From an uncultured Bacteroidales bacterium (GTDB lineage Bacteria; Bacteroidota; Bacteroidia; Bacteroidales; Paludibacteraceae), in contig CAMOMF010000151.1 of assembly GCA_946619625.1 (NCBI GenBank), forward strand, positions 1 to 5,534: DNA of 5,534 bases, read 5' to 3'. Positions within the stretch are counted from its first letter, which is position 1. The number at the start of each line of letters is the position of its first letter. The notes under the pieces are model-generated. The model searched no databases. It had not been told where the DNA came from and saw only the letters and a program-made list of their open reading frames with translations. Below, piece by piece: positions 1 through 5,534 of the stretch. Made by a program: the position numbers and the translations under genes.

Positions 1-564
1 CCGAAAGACCAGTGCCCGAACGGACCGGAGTTCATGGATGTGAACCCTGGTATCGCCTCTTCGTATATCTGGTCGCTCAAGCCGGGTGACAAGGTGCTGA
101 TGAGTGGTCCTTACGGCGAGTTCCGACCTGTTTATGACAGCAAGAAAGAAATGATTTGGGTTGGCGGTGGTGCCGGTATGGCTCCGCTTCGTGCACAAAT
201 CATGCACATGCTGAAGACACGCAACTGCCGCGACCGCGAAATGCACTATTTCTACGGTGCACGTGCCATCAACGAGGTCTTCTATTTGAACGATTTCCTC
301 GAACTGGAGAAAGAGTACCCCAACTTCCATTTCCACTTGGCATTGGACCGTCCGGACCCGAAAGCCGACGAAATGGGAATCAAATACACGCCGGGCTTCA
401 TTGCTCCGGTCATGGGCGATACTTACCTCAAGCAGCATGACGCTCCCGAAGACATCGAGTACTACCTGTGCGGTCCTCCAATGATGGCAAAGACCGTGCT
501 CGATCTACTCCACTCTCTCGGCGTCGAGGATCAGGATATTCGCTTCGACAACTTCGGTGGATAA
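1..564 (+). CDS. nqrF: Na+-translocating NADH:quinone reductase subunit F, C-terminal part (5' end outside window)
   Basis: This is the C-terminal 187 codons of NqrF, the subunit that takes electrons from NADH through FAD and a 2Fe-2S centre into the inner-membrane Na+-pumping complex. The reading frame is open from base 1 and ends at TAA 562-564. Visible motifs, numbered from base 1, are GPYGEF at residues 36-41 (flavin side of the ferredoxin-reductase fold), the nucleotide-binding loop GGGAGMAPLR at 55-64, CGPPMM at 157-162 (the conserved CGPP NADH-site motif), and the family-typical end FDNFGG. NqrF is usually about 400-430 residues, so the N-terminal membrane helix, the 2Fe-2S ferredoxin domain and the RxYS FAD motif should lie to the left. 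In the standard nqrABCDEF order this is the last gene, which fits the strong terminator that follows. The visible part is intact. The identification is very secure; related FAD/NADH oxidoreductases differ in these motifs and in the C-terminus. Confidence 0.96.
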   Translation, partial: PKDQCPNGPEFMDVNPGIASSYIWSLKPGDKVLMSGPYGEFRPVYDSKKEMIWVGGGAGMAPLRAQIMHMLKTRNCRDREMHYFYGARAINEVFYLNDFLELEKEYPNFHFHLALDRPDPKADEMGIKYTPGFIAPVMGDTYLKQHDAPEDIEYYLCGPPMMAKTVLDLLHSLGVEDQDIRFDNFGG

Positions 565-590
565 GTCCAACCGCTATGACATTAATAATT

Positions 591-626
591 AAGGAACGCG
601 CGCACACACGTGCGTTCCTTATTTTT
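591..626 (+). terminator. Intrinsic terminator after nqrF
   Basis: A GC-rich hairpin begins 26 bases after the nqrF stop. The arm AAGGAACGC (591-599) pairs perfectly with GCGTTCCTT (612-620). The stem extends inward by one G-U and two G-C pairs (600-602 with 609-611), leaving a six-base CACACA loop. The U-rich tract ATTTTTATT follows directly. This is a textbook Rho-independent terminator and should separate the nqr transcript from the exporter genes. Confidence 0.9.
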
Positions 627-829
627 ATTGGGTTCTGATTGCCTAAAGTTGTATGTCGCGCCATGAAGATACTACTCAGCAAGACCATAATAGGAGCACT
701 GCACTATGAGCAAATCCCGCAAGGGATGTATACTGCTTAATCGTCGGGCTGTTTTCAATCATAATTTCCACAAAAAACGCTTTTTTAAATAAAAAAGACA
801 TAAAATATGCGCAAAGAGGGTCTTTTTCC
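627..829. other. AT-rich intergenic region without a convincing gene
   Basis: These 200 bases lie between the nqrF terminator and the next promoter. No long reading frame or RNA gene is recognised. Two tiny frames exist on the + strand: 663-740 (25 codons) and 706-792 (28 codons, very basic, with GGAG at 693-696 nine bases before its ATG). Either could be chance. The segment 772-796 alternates A and T runs (A6, CGC, T6, AAAT, A6), giving weak A/T-only hairpins or curved DNA upstream of the promoter. Confidence 0.5.
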
Positions 830-860
830 TTTGTTCTTTCAGAAAAAAGTGTTAACTTTG
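830..860 (+). promoter_or_regulatory. Bacteroidetes-type housekeeping promoter for the exporter operon
   Basis: TTTG at 830-833 and TAACTTTG at 853-860 are separated by exactly 19 bases. This matches the known Bacteroidetes primary-sigma consensus (TTTG near -33, TAnnTTTG near -7, spacer about 19-21). The -7 element matches at every defined position. Transcription would start near 865-868, giving a leader of about 68-70 bases before the ATG at 935. The A/T tracts just upstream could add promoter strength; that last point is inference. Confidence 0.82.
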
Positions 861-876
861 CACGGTTTTTGTGATT

Positions 877-904
877 TTAAGAGTGTAGCACCTACACTCC
901 TTAA
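877..904 (+). promoter_or_regulatory. Perfect inverted repeat / 5'-leader hairpin
   Basis: GAGTGTAG (881-888), loop CAC, and CTACACTC (892-899) form a perfect 8-bp stem with a 3-base loop. Flanking TTAA at 877-880 and 901-904 can add four more pairs around one bulged C (900). The predicted transcript would begin about 10 bases before it, so the hairpin would sit near the 5' end of the mRNA, where such structures can protect against decay. As DNA, the same 19-bp dyad just downstream of the promoter could instead be a repressor operator. No U-tract follows, so it is not an intrinsic terminator. Confidence 0.65.
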
Positions 905-932
905 AGTGTTAAAGTGTTAAATGGTTAAATTA
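901..932 (+). repeat. Four tandem AT-rich 8-mers in the exporter leader
   Basis: Four consecutive 8-base units fill the space between the hairpin and the start codon: TTAAAGTG, TTAAAGTG, TTAAATGG and TTAAATTA. The first two are identical and all share TTAAA. Only GA separates the last unit from the ATG at 935. There is no Shine-Dalgarno sequence, so this unstructured AU-rich stretch is the probable ribosome entry region, as is usual in Bacteroidota. The related string GTGTTAA also overlaps the promoter -7 element at 849-855. Confidence 0.75.
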
Positions 933-934
933 GA

Positions 935-3385
935 ATGAACACAATCTATGAATATTTCCGGACGCATAGAGTGGCTCTTTGGCTCACCCTCTGCATCACC
1001 ACTATGGCTTTTGCCGTCTTCGGACTGATGTGCCCGCTGGAGGAAAACATCATGAAACTTCTTCCCTCTGCTAACGAAGACGCCACAATCAGCCTGTCGT
1101 TCTCTGACATCAAGATTAAAGACAAGATGTTCGTGCAGGTGTGCACACGCGATGGCATGCAGTTGTCTCAGGACGAACTGGCAGGCATCATGGACGAGTT
1201 CATGGAGGACGTGCTCTCGGGTGACACAGCCAACCACTATATCGCCTCTGCCTTGTACAGGGTGGACCCGACCATGCTCATGGAAGCAGGCACCTACGTC
1301 ATGGGACATGCCCCTGCCTATCTGGATTTCACGGACGAACAGATGGACAGCCTCACCTCCGCAGAACATATCGAGACAACCATACAGCAGTACCTGCAAC
1401 TGCTGGAGACACCCCTCGGTGAGCAATTGTACGATGCGCTTTCGTACGACCCGGCAGGGATAGTGCTGGCAAAAACAGGACTGAGCGGCATGCTGGACAG
1501 TATGGGCGAAAACGATGAACCCGCCCGTTTCAACGGCACGCACCTGTTCTCAGAGGATGGAAGCGCTTGTCTGGCTTTCTTCGACCCGAACATGTCACTC
1601 AACGAGTCGGCAAAGGCGTCCAAGATGATCAAAGAACTTCGCAAGGTAAAGGACCAAGTGGAGGCGGCTCATCCCGAGGTGGAAGTACTGTGGCACGGTG
1701 CGCTGGCACTCTCCGCCGGCAATTCCATGCAGACCAAGCAGGACCTGTTCAGCACCATACTCATCTCGCTGCTTGTTATTATCATACTGTTGGGCATCTG
1801 CTTCAAGCGCCCCAAGTATATTGTCGCCATGCTGCTACCGATAGCCTATGGTGCTTTCTGCTCGCTGGCGATTATCCGCCTGACGCGCGGAAGTATGTCA
1901 CTGCTGGCATTAGGACTGGGTGCCATCGTATTGGGTGTGGCGCTCAGTTACTGCATGCACGTGCTGATACAATACATCTACACCGGCGATGCCCGCCAAA
2001 CCGTACGCGTGCAGACCAAGCCCGTGCTGATGGGTTCTGTCACCACCATCGGTGCTTTCATAGGACTGCTGTTCACTCAGTCGGCATTGCTGCAAGACTT
2101 CGGTCTGTTTGCCTCGCTGGCCGTGGCAGGAACGACCTTGGCGTCACTGATCTTCATGCCTCAGTTCTTCCCTAAAAACCACGAACCCAACCGCCGCGCT
2201 TTCGCTTTCTTGGAGCGCATCAATGCTATCCAAGTGGACAGGCATTACTGGATAGGGGCTGTGGTACTGGTGTTCTGTGCCGTGTGCATCGCTTTCTCCG
2301 GCAAATACCGTTTCGACAGCGACCTGCACAACATCAACTACATCTCTGACTTCACGGCGCGCTCTATGACCAAATGGGCAGAGAACACTAACAAGGGTTT
2401 TGCCGACCAATACTACGCCTCCACTGCCAAGACGCTGGATGAAGCGCTGGAAAACCTACCTGCTATCGAAGCGGCATGCGACTCGTTACAGCAAGCCGGA
2501 CTGGTGAAGAGTTTCATGCGTACAGGCGTACTACTGCCCGCTCGCAGTGTACAGGAGGCGCGCATTGAGCATTGGAACCACTACTTCACGCCTGAGAAAC
2601 AGGCCCTTGTTTGGCGTAATGTGCAAACTGCGTGCAGCCATGCCGACATCGATGCCGACATGTTCCTTGCTTTCCGCGACTTGATGGCAACCCCTCAAGA
2701 GCCTGGAAACCTGTACGAAGCAGGTATTATTCCGGATGAGATAAGCAACCTCTTTGTCGAACAAGTGGGGGACGATTGGTTGGTTTTCTTCAACGTAATG
2801 ACCACCGAGGAGGATAAGAACGCCGGTATGGACGCACTTGACGACGTGCCCGGCTGCATCGTGCTGGACCCGTACCACTACACCTCTTCGCTCGTAGAAA
2901 TGGTGCATGACGACTTCAACCTGATCATGCTTATCTCCTCCATCTTCGTGTTCCTGCTGCTACTTGTCAGTTACCGCAACCTATGGGTCGCCCTCATCGC
3001 CTTTGCGCCTATGATGATTTCGTGGTACACCGTATTAGGAGCCATGGCATTGTTCCACCAGTCGTTCAACATGATCAATGTAGTCATCAGTTCCTTTATC
3101 TTTGGCATCGGCGTGGACTACTCTATCTTCATCATGGACGGGCTGCTCAAGCAAAGCAGCGATGCCGAGGACGACAAAACATTGGTTTATCACAAGACCG
3201 CCATCACTATTTCCGGCACCGTGCTGTGCGTGTGCATGTTCTCACTGTTCTTTGCTCAACACCCCGCCCTACACTCCATCGCCTTTGCATCCCTGGTCGG
3301 CATGATTACTACTATCATGCTTTCCTACACGTTGCAACCTAATTTGTACAGACTATATATCAAACTAAAAAACAGAAAACAATGA
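935..3385 (+). CDS. RND/MMPL-family inner-membrane exporter (predicted lipid or lipid-linked cargo)
   Basis: This 816-residue protein has the RND/MMPL architecture of two repeats of one plus five membrane helices. By eye, TM1 is at about 13-33, a large periplasmic domain at 34-270, TM2-TM6 at about 271-290, 294-314, 320-348, 363-382 and 385-411, and a cytoplasmic linker at 412-436. TM7 is at 437-456, a second periplasmic domain at 457-660, and TM8-TM12 lie within 661-801. TM10 carries the family motif GIGVDYSIF (724-732) with the proton-relay pair D728-Y729. The equivalent place in TM4 reads GVALSY (334-339), so Ser replaces Asp. The length suits predicted exporters of the COG4258/MMPL type, which in Gram-negatives move lipids or polyene-like products. 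The coupled LolA-like gene downstream supports lipid export. The start at 935 places TM1 sensibly and directly follows the leader repeats. Family call is secure; substrate is unknown, and a tripartite RND drug pump is less likely because no adaptor or outer-membrane channel gene is present. Confidence 0.9.
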   Translation: MNTIYEYFRTHRVALWLTLCITTMAFAVFGLMCPLEENIMKLLPSANEDATISLSFSDIKIKDKMFVQVCTRDGMQLSQDELAGIMDEFMEDVLSGDTANHYIASALYRVDPTMLMEAGTYVMGHAPAYLDFTDEQMDSLTSAEHIETTIQQYLQLLETPLGEQLYDALSYDPAGIVLAKTGLSGMLDSMGENDEPARFNGTHLFSEDGSACLAFFDPNMSLNESAKASKMIKELRKVKDQVEAAHPEVEVLWHGALALSAGNSMQTKQDLFSTILISLLVIIILLGICFKRPKYIVAMLLPIAYGAFCSLAIIRLTRGSMSLLALGLGAIVLGVALSYCMHVLIQYIYTGDARQTVRVQTKPVLMGSVTTIGAFIGLLFTQSALLQDFGLFASLAVAGTTLASLIFMPQFFPKNHEPNRRAFAFLERINAIQVDRHYWIGAVVLVFCAVCIAFSGKYRFDSDLHNINYISDFTARSMTKWAENTNKGFADQYYASTAKTLDEALENLPAIEAACDSLQQAGLVKSFMRTGVLLPARSVQEARIEHWNHYFTPEKQALVWRNVQTACSHADIDADMFLAFRDLMATPQEPGNLYEAGIIPDEISNLFVEQVGDDWLVFFNVMTTEEDKNAGMDALDDVPGCIVLDPYHYTSSLVEMVHDDFNLIMLISSIFVFLLLLVSYRNLWVALIAFAPMMISWYTVLGAMALFHQSFNMINVVISSFIFGIGVDYSIFIMDGLLKQSSDAEDDKTLVYHKTAITISGTVLCVCMFSLFFAQHPALHSIAFASLVGMITTIMLSYTLQPNLYRLYIKLKNRKQ

Positions 3386-3939
3386 AAAAACATTTTGTAA
3401 TATGTACCCTTCTGTTGGCAATAACCACCCTTGCCGGAGCGCAAGGGATTGACGCCAAGATACTGAAACTGCAAAAAAGCACCTACTCTTCTCCTTTCAC
3501 CGAGACGAAAGTGATGCCCAAACTGAAGAAAGAGACCGTCAAGACCGGCACGCTTGTATGGACTGCGCCTGCCAACCTGCGCATGGACTATTCCGACCCC
3601 AAGGGTGACTACACCCTGATAGAGGACGAGAACTTCAGCTTATCTGTCAAAGGGATGGTACAGAAACTGCCGGCAAAAGATGCCAACAGCAAGACGGGAT
3701 TGTTGCGCCTGACTCTTATTAACGCTTTCCAAGGCAACGTGGCAGAGATTGCCACCTTGACGAATGCGCAACCCACCTACTCTGACAAGGGTGGACGATA
3801 TGTGTGTGAACTGGTGGCAGAACGCCCCAAACATGGTGTAAAGAGTCTTACGCTGGAGTACGACAAGAAAAATGGTCATCTGCTGTTGCTCACCATCACC
3901 GAAAACAACGGCAACTACACCACTTGGGCAGTAAAATAA
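3382..3939 (+). CDS. LolA-like periplasmic lipid/lipoprotein carrier
   Basis: This 185-residue secreted protein is partner to the exporter before it: its ATG (3382-3384) overlaps the exporter's TGA (3383-3385) in an ATGA junction, so the two are probably translationally coupled. An N-terminal Sec signal (MKK, hydrophobic stretch at about 5-17, AGA before Q21) suggests signal peptidase I cleavage near residue 20. No lipobox cysteine is present, so the mature protein should be soluble in the periplasm. Residues 40-97 follow the LolA layout: an FTETK-like strand, GTLVWTAP (56-63), then LRMDYSDP (66-73) and a VKGMVQKLP turn. The rest is beta-rich, consistent with the half-barrel fold. Length is close to typical LolA (about 200). 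LolA-like proteins paired with MMPL exporters also occur in aryl-polyene and dialkylresorcinol pigment clusters, so the cargo may be a lipid rather than lipoproteins. It is probably a paralogue and not the housekeeping LolA; that is inference from context. Confidence 0.83.
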   Translation: MKKHFVICTLLLAITTLAGAQGIDAKILKLQKSTYSSPFTETKVMPKLKKETVKTGTLVWTAPANLRMDYSDPKGDYTLIEDENFSLSVKGMVQKLPAKDANSKTGLLRLTLINAFQGNVAEIATLTNAQPTYSDKGGRYVCELVAERPKHGVKSLTLEYDKKNGHLLLLTITENNGNYTTWAVK

Positions 3940-3968
3940 GTGGAGATCCCCCGGTAACGAATAATGCC

Positions 3969-3992
3969 CAAATGTTCAAATCTCCAAATAAA
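3969..3992 (+). repeat. Three CAAAT units at an 8-nt period in the gap before the Usp-like gene
   Basis: CAAAT occurs at 3969, 3977 and 3985, exactly eight bases apart (CAAATGTT, CAAATCTC, CAAATAAA). It sits in the 121-bp gap between the LolA-like and Usp-like genes. The period matches the leader repeat before the exporter, although the unit differs. No TAnnTTTG promoter was found in this gap. A 6-bp stem CCCACA/TGTGGG (3996-4001 with 4020-4025, 18-base loop, no U-tract) follows and is weak. Confidence 0.5.
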
Positions 3993-4060
3993 TGTCCCAC
4001 ACGAAGTGATCGTACCCCTTGTGGGTAAAGAAATAGTAAATGACCAAATAAGAAAAAGAA

Positions 4061-4729
4061 TTGCGGGTAGTGTATGTAGAAGATATGGTGAATGCGGAGG
4101 CCCGGTCTTGGACGGAGCGTCTGACCAAAGCGCTGGAGCGGGAGTTCGTGGCGGTGTCCGCTGCCGACTTCGACCCTGAAACGGAAGCGGACTTGATTGT
4201 GTATTCCTGCGCCGCGCGAAGCCGAAGTGTGCAACACCGGCTGAACGTTTCGCGCGAACTGCGCTGTCCGTACATCATTCTTACACCAGCCATGCATTAC
4301 CCCGCCGAGGGCGTACTGAACAGTGTTCTTGCACCCGTCACCATGCTGGAGGAAGAGGTGCACAAAGCCGAACTACTCAGCCACTTGGCGCGATACACCG
4401 GCACGGCAATCACGCTGCTGACAGCGCACGACTACGGCAGCCGCGCACAAACCAATACAGGTAAAATATATACCTTTCTCTGCTCGCGGCAAGAGGACCT
4501 CGGCATGACCTTTCATATAGACCGACAAACGGCCAAGAGCGACTCGATGTCATTGTACAAAGAGGTGCCCGCCATCCGCTCGGTGGACGCTGTTGTATGG
4601 ACAGCCTCGCGCGACTACGGACTGGACGACATCATATTCGGTCCCGCAGAAAGAAAAATCATCCTGCACTCAGTTGTACCCATTATACTGCTCAATCCGA
4701 GGGGGGACTTATACAGTCTGTGCGATTAA
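4061..4729 (+). CDS. UspA-like (universal stress protein fold) protein with non-ATG or interrupted start
   Basis: This 222-residue cytoplasmic protein has no signal peptide or membrane helix. Residues 87-122 (VLNSVLAPV, then a helix, then TAITLLTAHD) follow the Usp pattern of strand, helix, strand. Residues 193-213 (FGPAERKIILHSVVPIILLNP) resemble the Usp end in which a G-x-ER-helix leads into a PVLVV-type strand. The canonical Usp ATP motif G-2X-G-9X-G(S/T) is degenerate, so nucleotide binding is doubtful. Residues 1-75 (LRVVYVED-like strand, DLIVYSC strand) may be a diverged first Usp half. The frame opens only after TAA 4049-4051. The first possible start is TTG 4061, then GTG 4070 and ATG 4085; TTG keeps the whole first strand. 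An in-frame ATG at 4040 is cut off by that TAA. The gene precedes wlbA by 14 bases, probably in one operon. The family call is moderate and the cellular role is not evident. Confidence 0.7.
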   Translation: MRVVYVEDMVNAEARSWTERLTKALEREFVAVSAADFDPETEADLIVYSCAARSRSVQHRLNVSRELRCPYIILTPAMHYPAEGVLNSVLAPVTMLEEEVHKAELLSHLARYTGTAITLLTAHDYGSRAQTNTGKIYTFLCSRQEDLGMTFHIDRQTAKSDSMSLYKEVPAIRSVDAVVWTASRDYGLDDIIFGPAERKIILHSVVPIILLNPRGDLYSLCD

Positions 4730-4743
4730 AGAAAAAGTATAAA

Positions 4744-5534
4744 ATGAAGAATTTTGCACTCATAGGCGTGGCTGGCTACATCGCTCCGCGCCACATAAAA
4801 GCTATATCAGACACCGGCAATAACCTGCTGGTGGCATATGATAAGTTCGATTGTGTGGGAAGACTGGACAGTTCTTTTCCCAACTGCTCTTTTTTCACGG
4901 AAAACGAGCAGTTCGACCGCTTTTGCTCCAAGCAAATGCGGACGGATAACCCGCTGTCATGGGTGTCGATTTGCACGCCCAACTACACCCACGATGCGTT
5001 CATCCGGTACGGACTCCGTCTCGGCTGCAACGTGATTTGCGAAAAACCGGTGGTGCTCAATCCATACAATATTGATAACCTGCTGGAACTCGAGAAAGAG
5101 ACCGGTCATCAGGCATACAATATTCTTCAATTGCGTCTGCACCCTGCCATTGTAGCGCTGAAAAAGAAAGTGGCGGAGGGTCCGAAAGACCGCGTCTACG
5201 ATGTGGATCTCACCTACATCACAGCGCGCGGCAAATGGTACTACACATCATGGAAAGGCAATGTTAACAAAAGCGGCGGCATCGCCACCAATATCGGCGT
5301 ACATTTCTACGACATGCTGCAGTGGGTGTTCGGTGCTGTGAAGGAGAACATCGTGCATGTAATGTCTTTCGACCGCGTGGCAGGCTACCTGGAACTGGAG
5401 CACGCACGTGTCCGCTATTTTCTCTCAATCAACGCTGACTGCCTGCCACCCGATGCCGTACAAGGCGAGAAACGTACATACCGCACCCTCACTATTGATG
5501 GTGAGACGTTTGAGTTCAGCGAAGGGTTTACCGA
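4744..5534 (+). CDS. wlbA: UDP-N-acetyl-2-amino-2-deoxy-D-glucuronate oxidase (Gfo/Idh/MocA family), 3' end outside window
   Basis: Known WlbA/WbpB enzymes oxidise C3 of UDP-GlcNAc-uronate with NAD+, regenerated by 2-oxoglutarate, as the first committed step toward UDP-2,3-diacetamido-uronic acids for O-antigen or capsule. The visible 263 codons show an N-terminal Rossmann strand with the unusual loop GVAGYIAPRH (8-17), then VSICTPNYTHD (74-84), the catalytic motif CEKPVVLNP (99-107) with K101, LQLRLHPA (128-135), and the substrate-side segment GGIATNIGVHFYDML (178-192) with H187 and D190. K101 and the later His fit the residues I recall as conserved in this family. Proteins of this family are about 310-330 residues, so roughly 50-60 are missing at the right edge; nothing visible is broken. 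The ATG follows AGAAAAAG (4730-4737) by six bases, an A-rich leader. Partner genes (aminotransferase, acetyltransferase, epimerase) are expected to the right but not seen. Other Gfo/Idh/MocA members lack this loop and GVHFYD combination. Confidence 0.92.
   Translation, partial: MKNFALIGVAGYIAPRHIKAISDTGNNLLVAYDKFDCVGRLDSSFPNCSFFTENEQFDRFCSKQMRTDNPLSWVSICTPNYTHDAFIRYGLRLGCNVICEKPVVLNPYNIDNLLELEKETGHQAYNILQLRLHPAIVALKKKVAEGPKDRVYDVDLTYITARGKWYYTSWKGNVNKSGGIATNIGVHFYDMLQWVFGAVKENIVHVMSFDRVAGYLELEHARVRYFLSINADCLPPDAVQGEKRTYRTLTIDGETFEFSEGFT

Noticed and set aside
772..796. A6/T6/A6 tracts as a terminator hairpin
   Set aside because: The stem would be only A-T pairs with a 3-base CGC loop, not stable enough. 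It is more likely AT-rich upstream promoter DNA.
917..1543. Long antisense reading frame (208 codons) opposite the start of the exporter gene
   Set aside because: It is fully opposite a well-supported membrane protein, its His/Cys/Arg-rich product has no recognisable domain, and it would end inside the leader repeats. It is a by-product of codon bias on the + strand.
1567..2175. Alternative + frame of 202 codons inside the exporter gene
   Set aside because: The product is rich in His, Arg and Gly with no hydrophobic pattern, while the main frame over the same bases gives clear transmembrane helices. It is an out-of-frame shadow.
3996..4025. Inverted repeat CCCACA/TGTGGG as a terminator after the LolA-like gene
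   Set aside because: Only six base pairs with an 18-base loop and no following U-tract; too weak to call a terminator.
3964..4179. Frame of 71 codons starting in the gap and running into the Usp-like gene, considered as the true N-terminus joined by a frameshift
   Set aside because: The overlapping part is low-complexity Arg/Gly-rich, while the Usp-like frame keeps a normal strand (LRVVYVED) from 4061 on. No frameshift is needed to explain the gene.
1..5534. CRISPR array, tRNA or rRNA gene, insertion sequence or attachment site
   Set aside because: No long spaced repeats, no transposase-like frame, no terminal inverted repeats and no recognisable tRNA or rRNA segments were seen on either strand by eye.

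Overview
The window looks like a piece of a Bacteroidota chromosome, most likely order Bacteroidales (Prevotellaceae or Bacteroidaceae-like). The evidence is an NqrF C-terminus ending in FDNFGG, a promoter of the Bacteroidetes type (TTTG, 19-nt spacer, TAACTTTG), A-rich leaders without strong Shine-Dalgarno sites, and a WlbA-type oxidase close to those I recall from Bacteroidales polysaccharide loci. Genes are moderately GC-rich and intergenic DNA is clearly AT-rich. The lineage is inferred from the sequence alone, and I cannot place the genus.

Layout, all on the + strand. (1) Positions 1-564 hold the C-terminal 187 codons of nqrF, the NADH-oxidising subunit of the Na+-translocating NADH:quinone reductase. 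It is closed by a strong intrinsic terminator at about 591-626. (2) Positions 565-934 are a 370-bp AT-rich gap. It contains the terminator, about 200 bp with no convincing gene, a Bacteroidetes promoter at 830-860, and a structured leader: a perfect 8-bp hairpin followed by four tandem 8-mers running up to the next start codon. (3) Positions 935-3939 are a translationally coupled pair. The first gene is an 816-residue RND/MMPL-type inner-membrane exporter. The second is a secreted LolA-like periplasmic carrier whose ATG overlaps the exporter's TGA. The pair probably moves a lipid or lipid-linked molecule from the inner membrane towards the outer membrane; the cargo is unknown. (4) After a 121-bp gap with a second 8-nt-period repeat comes a UspA-like protein (about 4061-4729). 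It has an unusual start: a TTG, or an ATG 21 nt upstream interrupted by an in-frame TAA. (5) It is followed after 14 nt by wlbA/wbpB (4744 to the right edge), a UDP-N-acetyl-2-amino-2-deoxyglucuronate oxidase of diacetamido-uronic acid biosynthesis, cut by the window.

The genes after the terminator share an envelope theme: lipid-type export (MMPL plus LolA-like) and nucleotide-sugar synthesis for surface polysaccharide (WlbA). No new promoter or convincing terminator is visible between the LolA-like gene and the Usp-like gene, so one transcript from 830-860 may cover all four, but this is inference. Nothing here is a clearly undescribed system. The most noteworthy points are the exporter's asymmetric transmembrane motif (Ser in TM4 where TM10 has Asp), the leader architecture, and the interrupted start of the Usp-like gene.
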